Below are positions 1 to 9,718 of a stretch of 64,000 nt of DNA, one piece after another (position 1 is the first letter of the stretch; each line of letters starts with the position of its first letter). The notes under the pieces were generated by a model. That model was not told the DNA's origin and did not search any database. It saw only the letters and a program-made list of their open reading frames with translations. A program made the position numbers and the translations under genes. Origin of the DNA: Umbelopsis ramanniana AG (lineage: Eukaryota > Mucoromycota > Umbelopsidomycetes > Umbelopsidales > Umbelopsidaceae); contig NW_026252115.1 in NCBI RefSeq assembly GCF_025399195.1, positions 1 to 64,000 on the forward strand, read 5' to 3'.

Positions 1-346
1 CCATGATAATCTTAAGTATGGCAATTTCGACAGTCTGGAAACAACACTGGTCATTCATTTTCCGAGAAGACAGATCACAAAGTCTCACATACAACCACCT
101 CAAGAATGCCATGTGGAAAACTTTATCTGAACGCATAATAGATGACAGCCAAAAACACAAAAAAAACAGCATATGGATACACAAAGGGATAGTGGACTGG
201 ACGTCTCAGAACGTCCATATCACCTACCCAAGTATACATATTGCTGAATAATACATCTCATTAGCATCTGCTCCTTACATTTCAGTGAAAAATTTACCAA
301 TGTCATAAATAAAGTCAATTTTGATCATTTAAAAAAAAAAAAAAAA
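1..346 (+). mobile_element. Probable 5'-truncated LINE 3' end with poly-A tail (cut by window edge)
   Basis: An 80-codon reading frame from the left edge to about 251 contains a VWKQHWSFIF stretch. This resembles the IW..HW..F motif near the C-terminus of fungal LINE reverse transcriptases; a similar SIWQLHWKC occurs in the LINE end at about 3900. The frame is followed by about 60 bp, an AATAAA-like signal near 307 and a 16-base A run at 331-346. A retrotransposed copy ending in poly-A fits best. A processed host pseudogene is the main alternative, because no zinc-knuckle or catalytic motif is left. Confidence 0.4.
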
Positions 347-483
347 GCGAGGATTCAAAGGATTGACGGCCTATCGTGGAAGTCCAGTCAAAAGAGTTTG
401 TTGGACGCAAAGGGCTCCAGATACATGTATCTGAGCCATATAGCGCATCAGATGGTATAGGTCAGACTACAAAAAAAAAAAAA

Positions 484-875
484 AAGATGGCGTAGGTCAA
501 TGCAGCTACAACTTGAAGACGAGCCCGAAGGGGTCTAAAATGTGCACTGTGACGTCCTGGATCCCTGAAGTGAATAGCCTGTAGTAACGTCCTACGCACG
601 CAAAGGCTATATAGAAAACTGCCGCAGGTATGGAACAAAGCTAACGGGTTTATACCTACCTGATACCCCAATTCATGTGTCAAAGCGGTCATACCGTATC
701 ACCATAGCTAAGGTCATAGTTCTCTTTAGCACCTGAGTTGGCAGATTGAAACTTTCTACTTCTGTGCTTTCCATTCTGCGTTAATTTCCGTCCTTTGTAC
801 TTAATTGTCTCAACAACTTCTAAAATGTTTGCAGCGCAAATAGCTGATAGAACACGAATAAGAAAAAAAAAAAAA
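484..875 (+). mobile_element. 5'-truncated LINE 3' end, same family as 3631-4368
   Basis: Bases from about 486 (GATGGCGTAGGTCAATGCAG) align by eye with 3983 onward (GATGGCGCTGGTCTATGCAG), and the likeness continues through GAGCCCGA and an ACCATRGCTAA block. Both copies end in GCAAATAG, then AACACG-TA, then an A run (863-875 here). This is a short retrocopy of the LINE family whose longer copy ends at 4368. A 15-base A run at 470-484 lies just before it, so the copy may have landed beside or inside the tail of another one. Confidence 0.55.
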
Positions 876-1635
876 GTTTTGGACGCAAATATTTTGTTTC
901 CTGATACCTTTCCACTAAAAATTTTTGGTCTAAGAGGTGACTAGCTGATTTTCCCGTCTTCTCTTTCTCCAAACGAATGGGAAACTATGACACAGCATTT
1001 GCATATCTACAATCACGCATACCACGCAAAGGCAAATATAATCTAGACCACTCTCTTTCCACTCAATGAATACAAGAAAGGAGATTCTCTTTCGGCTGGC
1101 TGGAAATCATTGCATCTTTGGCAGTCCACAGTACGTCAAAACTTTTCAAATGCCTGATTCAGCAATCCTGAGCCCATCACTTACCTTGGACATCTATCTG
1201 GCCACTTTGGTGTTCAGTTTAATATCTTTTTGTTAATCAAGTTTCCCCAAGTACCATGAAACCGAAACTTGGCACTGTCCCTCTTGATGTCCAAGGTAGT
1301 ATACTGGTCTGGTCACTACGGCACGCTCCTCCCAAATTTCAAGATCTCAGATATCATGAGAAAGCAAGGCAACTGCACATACATGGATAGTCGCAGGAGC
1401 TCGGTATGGGATGGAAAGACCAATTGGGTGTAGAACTAGAAGACAACAAGTTACAAACCATACTGGCTGCTCAACGGTACTACATATGGAACTCTGAAAG
1501 GGTTCTTCCGCTACCCATCATTTTTTTTGAGTCTGAAAGCCGAAACCAATGAAAGTTATATAACTACCAAGAAGCCACCTAAAGCTAATCTCAAACGTTA
1601 CGAGACAGAAAATCTTAGAGACTAAGCACTCTAGA
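876..1635. other. Stretch with no recognisable gene
   Basis: About 760 bp between two LINE pieces. No reading frame of useful length, splice pattern, tRNA box or repeat end was recognised. It may be decayed LINE sequence upstream of ORF1, but nothing visible proves it. Confidence 0.4.
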
Positions 1636-2883
1636 ATGCCTGTAGCTCTCTCTAGCTTCTCCCAGGATGCCAGGTCGGAAATAGTTAGAAGAGGAGCAAA
1701 GGCTCCGGTACCTTCCATGAAGAAGAAACTGAACATGGCACCACATGGCAGACGAAGCATTGGATCAGTCAACACTGAGCTGGTATATTCAGCCCCTGGA
1801 TACATACAACAACAGCGAGCAGCAGCAATTCTAAAGAGGGCTCTTAGTCCGGAGCAATCGTCTTCGTCATCCCTAACAGCTCGTTGGACCACGTAACTGA
1901 CGTAGATCAAATATCTCAACAACTGGGTGCTTTGGCGGGGTATACCAAAATCAACAACTACACCAACAATACGAGAGATCTGCACCTCGAGATTGTCTTT
2001 CAAGAAGACGAAAGGTCCAGACAAGCAGTGGAAAAAGGTGCTATTATCGATGGCATCATATCGAAAGGCATGCCATGGATTGATGCTGGAAAAAGGAGAA
2101 CGATAAAAGTAAACCTTTCGCATATTACCTCTCAACTTGTATAAAACACTTGTTGAGGATCTGAAATACGCTCTAACTCCGTGGGGCGGTCAAGCAGATA
2201 CGCAAATATACGGACTGTAATGGACACTGGTTTGGAGAAGCCTCTGTTATCATAGATAGAATGGAAGACGACATCGAACATGCCGGTTTACCCGAACTCT
2301 CGAGAATGATCTACATTGAGAAAATGGATACACATATAACAGCGACGTACCAAGGGGCACCAAAAATATGCTTCCACTGTCGATTATCCGGCCACGAGAG
2401 GAAGGATTGTCCTAATCTACAGAATGTACAATGTTACCGCTGCCAAGGTTATGGCCATATCAGCAAACACTGTAAAAACAGAAAAACCGCCAACAGATTT
2501 AGGTTTCTGCGACCGAAGTCTCTGACATAGGCACAGAAGATCAGATAAACACACAAAAAGTAGCAGAAGATGAAATACATCAAGATAATGAAACAAGCGA
2601 AGTTGATAATGTAGAAATATCCTCAATGGATTTAGAAGAAAGGGACCAAATGCAAGAAGAAAACGTCCAAGGTGATAACGAAACCGCTGACGACCAACAA
2701 TGTGGTGCTGATCAGGATTCCAATATAGGAAACACTGATGCAGGCAGTTCAGGAAGACCGGAAAGCGTCAACAGGATACAAATTGAACCTTCTAAAGCAA
2801 AGAACCTCCAAGACGACAGCACGCCGCTACCACTCGGACCAGCACCACCATTGAAGAAGCCAGTGCCTACGCTGGCTAAATAG
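1636..2883 (+). mobile_element. LINE ORF1 (gag-like, CCHC zinc knuckles), decayed
   Basis: Three consecutive plus-strand pieces (1636-1896, 1884-2144, 2261-2530) and an acidic tail (2626-2883) read as one LINE ORF1 split by frame changes. The key part is at about 2365-2500: two CX2CX4HX4C knuckles, CFHCRLSGHERKDC and CYRCQGYGHISKHC, preceded by TATYQGAPKI. This layout is typical of ORF1 proteins of fungal non-LTR elements, which bind the element RNA. The tail is rich in E, D, Q and N. At least three frame changes make it non-functional. It probably belongs to the same element as the 3' end at 3631-4368, with a foreign retroelement piece between them. Confidence 0.6.
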
Positions 2884-3127
2884 GCCTTTCGCGCATACTA
2901 TCGTTACACAAAGTCTTCACTCTATGGTGATCTGGGTGCCGGTTGATCAACCACCGCCACTTTGCGGTTGGTCTATAAAGATAAGCAGATTGAATTCCGT
3001 AAAAGTGCCAAACGCTAGGCCTAGCGACCTTAGGCGTTTCTGGCGACTTAAGCACGACACTGCGATGAGCATTACGAGCGTCGCCCACCACTGACAGTCG
3101 GCCCCAACCTGAGCCTGTTTGTGACCA

Positions 3128-3630
3128 ATGGCGCCTGGGAGGCTTTCTGGAAAGCCGACATTCCGCACCAAGCGAGAACAGCATGGTGGCGGTGACTATG
3201 ACGTAGCAATCTCTCATGGTAGCCGACTCGTGAAAATCCCTCAACATAAACTGGTAGTAAAAGCTGTAGACTCGCTCATTGCTACGACGGTACCTAAAGT
3301 GTACGAAATGACTGTTCGTTGCCTGGAGGAAGAAGAAAGATCCGTGGAATCCAAGAGCCCACAGCATTCACCCGAGGTCCAAGAGGTACTCGAGGAGTAT
3401 GAGGATTGTTTTGTCGAAAAGAAATCTCTCGGTGTGATACAAGGTGCTGTGCACAGGATCGAAACGAAAGATGAAAATCCTGTGACGAGTCGACCTTATC
3501 GTATGTCGTGGAAGGAACAGAAGCAATTAAAAATGGAGCTCGACCAGTTGTTGAGTGCTGGCCTTATCAGACCCTCTGATGGTGTTTGGTCTTCACCGGT
3601 GTTGCTAATACATGATAAAATCCCCCACCG
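3128..3630 (+). mobile_element. Ty3/gypsy LTR-retrotransposon fragment (fossil)
   Basis: The plus strand encodes a stretch typical of the start of a Ty3/gypsy reverse transcriptase: an acidic YEDCF segment, then VTSRPYRMSW, a KMELDQLLSAGLIRPS segment and a WSSPVLLI end. The catalytic core, RNase H, integrase and LTRs are not present, so this is a broken fragment. It lies between the ORF1 part and the 3' part of a LINE, which suggests insertion into, or rearrangement with, that LINE. Age cannot be measured here, but the lack of most of the element suggests it is old. Confidence 0.65.
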
Positions 3631-4368
3631 ACTAAGGCTACACCGTAGACAGCCTGACGTTCATAAGTCCTCGAAATGCTATTTCTGCAAAGAGGAAGAC
3701 GAGGACGATTTTATCTATTTGTTGGTTGCCAGAGGAAATGGCCAGTGTGGAGCCAAGCACTACAAGAATTAGTCCCCTCCGTGAAGCTCGAGTCCCCGGC
3801 TATGGTATGGAAGATACTCCTTCTAATGGACGGTAGCAGCATCCGAAAGGCTTCTGGACCGTCCATTCTATCGTCTTTTGGCTTAATATTAGTCTCTATT
3901 TGGCAACTCCATTGGAAGTGCAGCATTGAACAAAAGCGATGGGTACCTGAGGCCTGTCTCTGGGCTATCCGGCGTAACAGATGGCGCTGGTCTATGCAGC
4001 TACCACTTGCTGAAGAGCCCGAGGAGGAGCACAACACCCTTGTGGCGATGACGACCTCCTGGTTCGAAGAAATAGAGGAGTTTCGAATAACGTCTTATGC
4101 GCGTAGCGATGATATAAGAGACTTTCATAAGTACGGCGTCCTTTTGGATAGATATTACATTCCTGACAGCCCAATGCCAGTGTCTGCAAAAACTTTTCCT
4201 TTTCACCATGGCTAATACTATGGCATTGGCCGCATGTACAGCAGCTAGCTGCAAACCACCTCTGTATAGTTGTCCTTGAGCTTTCGTTTCCACTTTTCTC
4301 TTGATTATACAAAACCTTAGCTATTTGCGGAGCAAATAGCGTAATAAAACACGTATACAAAAAAAAAA
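3631..4368 (+). mobile_element. LINE 3' end: zinc-binding C-terminus of the reverse transcriptase, 3' UTR and poly-A
   Basis: From about 3640 the plus strand shows SSKCYFCKEEDEDDF, and in the next frame a FVGCQRKWPVW segment. Together these look like the zf-RVT zinc-binding end (CxxC...HxxxxC) of LINE reverse transcriptases. A SIWQLHWKC motif follows at about 3895. The tail has AATAAAAC near 4343 and an A run at 4359-4368. At least one frame change separates the zinc-finger halves, so the copy is dead. The last ~390 bp match the shorter copy at 484-875, which defines the family's 3' end. Confidence 0.6.
4320..4340 (+). other. Stem-loop just before the LINE poly-A
   Basis: GCTATTTGC (4320-4328) and GCAAATAGC (4332-4340) are perfect reverse complements around the 3-base loop GGA, 18 bases before the A run. 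The copy at 484-875 keeps the core TTTGC-AGC-GCAAA at 828-840. A conserved 3' hairpin is a known recognition element for the reverse transcriptase in several LINE clades; that role is inferred here. Confidence 0.6.
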
Positions 4369-4625
4369 TTTCTTTGCAAGATGTAAACAAGATGATATCA
4401 ACCTGTGAAAAGAGAGAAAGTTCGATTTAGGGAATCAGGGTGCTCCACAATGAGCCAGTAAAAATTTATTAAAATTAGCTAAACACTATTGAATGGGCTG
4501 GTTGTTGGCGGTTGTTCAACCGTTGAAGTGCAAGAGAAAGGAAAATATTGACATTTTGTTTTCATCCCTCAGTTTATTTCGAGAGTAATTTCCTGTTATT
4601 GTCACAAAGTTATAAATCTTGAGCA

Positions 4626-4860
4626 CTGTCGTTGATCATAGAGAGGAGGTCAGTAGAAAATTGATGAAAACGATAGTACGATACTCACATCCGATGCAAA
4701 GCCTAAAGTCTTTTGAACAGACAATTTTCCGTCTACTAACTTTGATGTAATATATGCCGCTTCAAGCATGGGAGACTTCATCACATCCTTAACAGATGTT
4801 TGGGAAATCTTGCAACAACGAGCACACGTATATTCAGATGTAAATCTTACAATCAATGTT
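4626..4860 (-). other. Unidentified coding-like fragment next to the Fanzor 3' end
   Basis: About 57 codons on the minus strand, including RFTSEYTCARCCKI and SKLVDGKLSVQKTLGF, run into a good donor (GTGAGT at about 4690). A possible acceptor lies at about 4626 (CTGAC branch-like site, then ACAG). No family was recognised. The piece lies immediately downstream of the Fanzor coding remnant, where a Fanzor guide-RNA (omega RNA) region would be expected, so the reading frame may be chance. Confidence 0.2.
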
Positions 4861-4947
4861 TACCGTGTTATAAATGATGAAATTTTATTTATTTTTCATA
4901 TGAGATATTACATAGTTCTTTACAGCATCGAAAACAAGTCATCGTTT

Positions 4948-7004
4948 CTAAGCAGCAACGTCAGGAAGAAGCTTGTTTGGTCGGGTGAACCTAGTCGGCC
5001 TTTCCCCTGTCAATCTCATTGAGTTCAGTATCTCGAGGAAGTTTAGACATGCCGCCATATCTCTATTCCATACTCTGAATTTCCTCGAGAAGTCGTCGCC
5101 ACTACTCTTCATTGGTGCAGCTGTACAGTTGAAAAAGATATTAAATTTTGTTCCTAATCGTGCAATAATTTTTGTCAATGCAAGTTACCGTAGCAATCCA
5201 TGGCATGTTACTGTCGGGGTTTCTTTTCGACGGTGGGGTCTTGGATTATCGACCGTCAAGAAGGTTTCCAAGGATTTATGACCACAAGACGGGCAGTGTT
5301 TTGAAGTACAAAACTCGTCCATCAAGTACACGCTAAAGCCAGCTTTGCGCATAAGTCTTCGCCATCCAACGCCACGGATTGGCTCGTGGTACTTCTGGTG
5401 CTTTGCTGACCAATCGCCCATGATGAGGACAGCATCACCACCGAATTTTTTTTTTAGTTTTGCGATCAATTTTTCGTTTGCTATTTGAAGTCGTATATAG
5501 CTAGAAATCTTTAGTTTACGATAAATTGCTTGCTTGTAATGTTTCTTAATGTTTTTTTGTCAGCGTTGCTTTCTGTGAGATACTCTTTAAAAAGAGAAAT
5601 ATCTGTGGTTCGTGGGGACACGATTTTTGATAGCGAGTTTTCAGCAGCTTAAAATTTTCTGGTGTACTCTTTTTCAAGTTTTCCCTTATTTTTTTGTAGC
5701 GTTTTGTTTTTCTCTCGTGGTGTTGCTCCGTTATAGTGTAACTGAAGAAGCAAAATATACATGAGTGAAATACAACACAGAAGAATCACGTTCCACTGGC
5801 TTACCGCAATTTGACCTGGGTTGTTGATGTTGAATTTTCTTGAAGGCAAAACAAAAGGTCTCTGCGTCCAGGGTCTATGGCAACACATTGGTCTTGGGTA
5901 TCCAAGATCTGATCCTGTGGGAGATCTTCAATATACGTAAATTCTTCTTGTTTTCCTTTATTTGGATTCTTCTTGCGAACGTATCCGTGCCTTTCAGGTT
6001 TTTTTGATTGCTTGGCGATTGAGATACACTCCATCCGTTGTCGCAATCCCGTAGAAGGAACGGTTAGCTTGGCCGCTGAAAACACTGCATTCCAGATTGC
6101 AAACTTTTTCCAGTAGTAGAGATCCTCCTGATTGACGTTCTTAGAAAACAAATCGACTTTTTCACCTTCATTCTCAATATTCTGTTATCCAGAGTCATAT
6201 GGCATGGAATATTGGACTTGCGTAATGGAAAGCACCCAGGGATTTTAAATCCTTGTGTTTCTGAGATATGAGCTAGTTGAATAAAGGCATTCATATGAGA
6301 CAGAGCATTTATCTTGATATCTAGATAAATGTTGTCATCCTTGGAGGTATATGCTGCCGGATACGCCTTGAAAAACGGGCCCAATGTCTTGTAGACTTCT
6401 TTGATAGTGTCATTAAAGTTCTCAATGTCAATCATTCTTGAAGAAATGGCTTCCTTGAATTCTTTTAGCAGATCAAAATTTTGCTTTTTAAGGGCTTCTG
6501 CAATTTGTTGTTGAGTACGACCCTTTGCCTGAAGTTCTTTTGTCAAAGTAGCTTTTCGTTCTTTGATCTTCAACAAGTTATTCGTGACGCCGCGAATCCA
6601 CTGGCCCAAATGGTCTTCGATATTATTCAAGTAAGCGGTAAATATCTTGCGTGACTCATATTTCACTATCTGTTGGGAGTATGGTAGACTTACGGGGCTG
6701 GTTCGGGAGATTGAACGGAATTCTTGAATGTTATTCGATATAATGCTTCTCAATTTTTTTTTTTCGGATTTTCTCTATGAGCATATCCATTGCTTCTTCG
6801 ATGAATTCAATAGAAAAATGTTCTTCCACTCGAAACGATTTGTCGTTGTTCAATTCTGCCAGCAGAATGAACTTGACAAATTGGTAGGTTTGGGTTTCCA
6901 GAAGGTTCACAATGAGGACCAAGCGTTCCAGCGAGTCGGCATATCGAGGATTGACTGATATGCTAGCAATCGATGTTTTTAGTTGTGATTTCGCTGTCGC
7001 TCAT
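4948..7004 (-). pseudogene. Fanzor (eukaryotic TnpB-like RNA-guided endonuclease), decayed
   Basis: Minus-strand pieces read in Fanzor order. The N-terminal helical part (6731-6922) has TYQFVKFILLAEL; a long helical part (6064-6753) ends in the PLRKSNIPCHMTLD segment. The RuvC-I motif AIDPGRRDLLFC is at 5858-5878. Then come KKFGGDAVLIMGDWSAKHQK, VYLMDEFCTSKHCPSC with the zinc-ribbon CPSC at 5281-5295, NPRPHRRK, HGLLR, and finally WNRDMAACLN (RuvC-III, 5048-5073) with TGERPTRFTRP. These are the hallmark blocks of the family, related to IS607/IS605 TnpB. A plausible ATG lies at 7004. The reading frame changes about five or six times, one of them in an ~11-base A run near 6760, so it is a pseudogene. 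The second zinc-ribbon cysteine pair is not visible in frame. Living Fanzors cut DNA using a guide RNA encoded near their 3' end. Confidence 0.85.
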
Positions 7005-7179
7005 GTTGGAGAGATAGATGAAGAGTAAAATGTGCTTTCTGAAAATTATTTCGGGTGCTTTAGATCACCGTCACCATCAAAACTCCCCCTTTTTCTCAAG
7101 CATATCTTCTCATTAAAATGCTACCTCATGCTGGTTGGAAATTATGCTAAACGTCATCGATCATATTTCCAAGCTGCAT

Positions 7180-7400
7180 TCTCTAATGTCAATCCTAAAA
7201 GTTCTACAGATGATATATCCACTTTTGCTGAATATTCCAATCAATGCATTCATCCAAAGTGACAACAAAAGTGTGGGACTTCCCTTTAACCTCAAAACGG
7301 AAATTCGCAAGTAACTCTTTATGTAAAACTCTCGAGCACAATTCGACGTATCACTCAATTCTAGATAGCAATTCCCTTGGTTTTTCATTCTTCCATTCAT
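7180..7400 (-). other. Unidentified coding-like fragment upstream of the Fanzor
   Basis: Two overlapping minus frames look protein-like: one with NCYLELSDTSNCAREFY, the other with FRFEVKGKSHTFVVTLDECI. A frame switch near 7310 would join them. No family was recognised. It may be the ruin of another gene or element. Confidence 0.18.
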
Positions 7401-7683
7401 GAAATAAAAAAGTCTGATTGTCTGCTAATTTGTTGAGTAACACGTTGGACCCGTCAGGTATTGATTTATACATGTAACACAACTGTATATTCTAGCCGTA
7501 GTAATCCGATCAACGTTGTTTAGATTGTCAATAACTCTGACCATGCGATGAATGACATACGGTAAGTAGGTGATACCCAGCCTCATTAACGGAGCATAAA
7601 CAAATTTGGATATTAGGCGGCGAAACGATACTCGTTATCACAAAGAACAAAGCAGGAGCAGCCAAGTACTCACATCTACCACG

Positions 7684-8345
7684 AGTGATATCCCAAAGTT
7701 CGGTTGTGGGATATGGCAATTTTCAGGCATCTGCTGGCGAATATCACCATGTCATGAAGGAGGGAGCACATGAGTTCAACAGCCTTTTCTCAACAGAAAT
7801 CAGATGCTAGGAGCGCAGTAATCTTGAGACGATGTTCATGCTCCGTCGGCGGAATGACTGCCATATCATAAAGGAGAGAGCACTTGGACTTGTGAGCCTT
7901 GTATCAACAGAAATCGGGTTTTGCTAATCATGTTTTTCCGTTGAGGCTATGTTAGCGTGATGATCATCATGTCAAAAAAGGGACAAAGAAAAAAAGTCAA
8001 GTTCGGACATTGGCTCTTTAGTGATATCCCAAAAGTCGGTTATGGGATATAGCAACCTTTAGCATCTGTTGGCAAATATTGCCATGTCATAAATGAGAAA
8101 GCACAGAAGTAAGAGTCTTGTGTCGACATAAAGTAGGTATTACTCGCAGTGCCCTTGAGGCATATTGGGGTTCTGTTGGGCGAAATAATCACCATGTCAT
8201 AAAGGAGAGAGCACATGAAAGTAAGTGCTCTGCTTCATCACCAATTGGGTGCAAGGGACAGTAACCTTGGTGTAACTACAGGCCAATTTCACCAAGAAAG
8301 CGCTGCACAAATTAAAGTACCGATGATGTCAAAGGGGAGATCTTT
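7684..8345. repeat. Degenerate tandem repeat, ~110-bp unit, about six copies
   Basis: A core CCATGTCATAAAGGAGAGAG recurs, with changes, at about 7747, 7861, 7967, 8082, 8192 and 8325, that is every 107-133 bp. A higher-order match is also clear: GTGATATCCCAAAG with TCGGTT, TGGGATAT and GCAA occurs at about 7685 and again at about 8020 (335 bp apart, three units). Copies share flanking words such as CATCTGYTGGC and CAACAGAAATC. No long reading frame spans the array. It could be a minisatellite or the ruin of a repeat-bearing gene. Confidence 0.6.
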
Positions 8346-8791
8346 TATGGCGACACATCAACGACAGTAAGTTATAAGGTTATAGAAATACTAAACGTAA
8401 AGTTAGCATCTGATCAAGGAAATAATATTGCATAACCAAGAGTTGTTTGATGCGAATATTCATTTTACGAGTGGATATTCGTTGACAACAAACTATGTTT
8501 AGAATGACAGTTTACCATCTCAACCTTTTTTGAGGAAGGTCTTGTGAAAAAAAAAAAAAACCACCCCTTTATCATAAAACAACCACCTTGATTGATTAGG
8601 AACGGGCGGCGTAACGGCTATGGACTCGTTAAGGGAATGCAATGAGTAAATAGGTATTCTCAAGCCCGAGATTTGGTAGAGTAACAAGTTTAAAAGCTGG
8701 ACATCAAGCTGCACCTCCTCAAGAGTATCCATTACAAATCTCTGCTATCAATTTCCCAAACTCTTCCTGGCCTCCAACTCTGTCACCGTTT
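8346..8791. other. Stretch with no recognisable gene
   Basis: Nothing recognisable. A 13-base A run lies near 8548, and a 70-codon minus frame ends beside it, but it has no family signature. Confidence 0.4.
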
Positions 8792-8846
8792 CTCAAGTGT
8801 CCCAAAGTCCTCCCAAAGTCCTCCCAAGTCTCCCAAGTCCCAAGTT
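8792..8846. repeat. Short CCCAAGTC-type direct repeats
   Basis: The words TCCCAAAGTCC (twice) and TCCCAAGTC (twice, shortened) follow one another, a small pyrimidine-rich satellite-like patch. Confidence 0.6.
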
Positions 8847-8869
8847 CCTCCGAAGTATCCAGGGTTGTA

Positions 8870-9034
8870 CAAAGAAGACGGCCGTACTAAAGTAAGTCAT
8901 GGTAGAGAAAGTTGCAACGCTAAATCATTGACCAGTAACATAAATTTCTCTTGTAGGCTCTGAAAGCTACCATACCTGTACGGTCGTCTAACCCGCCGGG
9001 ATGGCTACCGCTATCCCACCCTTCGATACTTCGG
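8870..9034 (+). other. Orphan 5' exon pair: UTR intron followed by a short ATG exon
   Basis: A well-formed intron (GTAAGT at 8892 to TTGTAG at 8956) is followed by leader sequence and ATG at 9001, reading MATAIPPFDTSG into a second consensus donor GTAAGT at 9035. The pattern looks like the 5' end of a real transcript, but no matching downstream exon was found before the ABC transporter start at 9719, which has its own good ATG. It may be an extra 5' exon of that gene, a truncated gene or the 5' end of a mobile element. Confidence 0.25.
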
Positions 9035-9718
9035 GTAAGTTTGATTTGGAACAAGATTGCAATGAGACTATAGAATCGCTAAATTTACTTTGTCATCCAT
9101 TTGACCAAATTAAATATACACCTGTCGTAAAATTTATTCTCAATTTGTGCTAAATAAACAGTAGCCAGTTACTGGTGTAATGAAAACTCAAAAAGTATCA
9201 GGTATAAAGGGTGGTGTGACGTCAACATAAAACGTTTGACCGTTTCAGTACGATATTCTGTTCCCTTATTGTAATGCTCATTACCATAGGCACATAAGCT
9301 GTCAAGTCTGACGTTCACTGACCAATTCTTAAACGCTTGAATAACTGTTGAAGACCGCCTCCGCCATGATCGACAGGGCTTCTCAACGATCTCATTTGGT
9401 CATAGAAGTGATTACTGATAAATAACTCACTAAGATGATATGCAGTTGGCTGATTGCGCTGTAAAGGAAAGTTGTCATTGTGCCAAGTTGGTTAAAATGA
9501 TGATCGACATAAGCGCCAAGGCAGAGCCAAGCTGATAGAGTAAAAATGTCAAAAATTTCCTTATAAGGCAGAGATTCGCCAAGTTTACCAGACTTCGGCG
9601 ATTGGCAAAATGCTGATGGCTTTTGCTGCGGAAGTTGATAAGGTTTGAAATTTTTTGATTCAAATACCCTGTTCCTGGGACTTTTGTATTCTGCTATCAA
9701 TCATTGTCTATTCACGTA
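9035..9718. other. Probable promoter region of the ABC transporter gene
   Basis: About 680 bp without a recognisable gene. A 102-codon minus frame (9392-9700) has no family signature. Confidence 0.35.

Noticed and set aside
1518-1545. T/A-run ends in the left block as telomere-like or centromere-like sequence
   Set aside because: Only poly-A tails and simple A/T runs were seen; no telomere repeat unit is present.
1518-2135. 205-codon minus-strand reading frame
   Set aside because: It lies antisense to the LINE ORF1 pieces, has no family signature, and is explained as a shadow.
3992-4390. 132- and 97-codon minus-strand frames
   Set aside because: Antisense to the LINE 3' end, without motifs or splice context.
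7684-8345. CRISPR-like array
   Set aside because: The unit is ~110 bp and degenerate with no constant short repeat or unique spacers; it is an ordinary tandem repeat in a eukaryote.
9392-9700. 102-codon minus-strand frame with a hydrophobic stretch
   Set aside because: No family signature, alternative frames are equally open, and it sits in the promoter side of the ABC gene.
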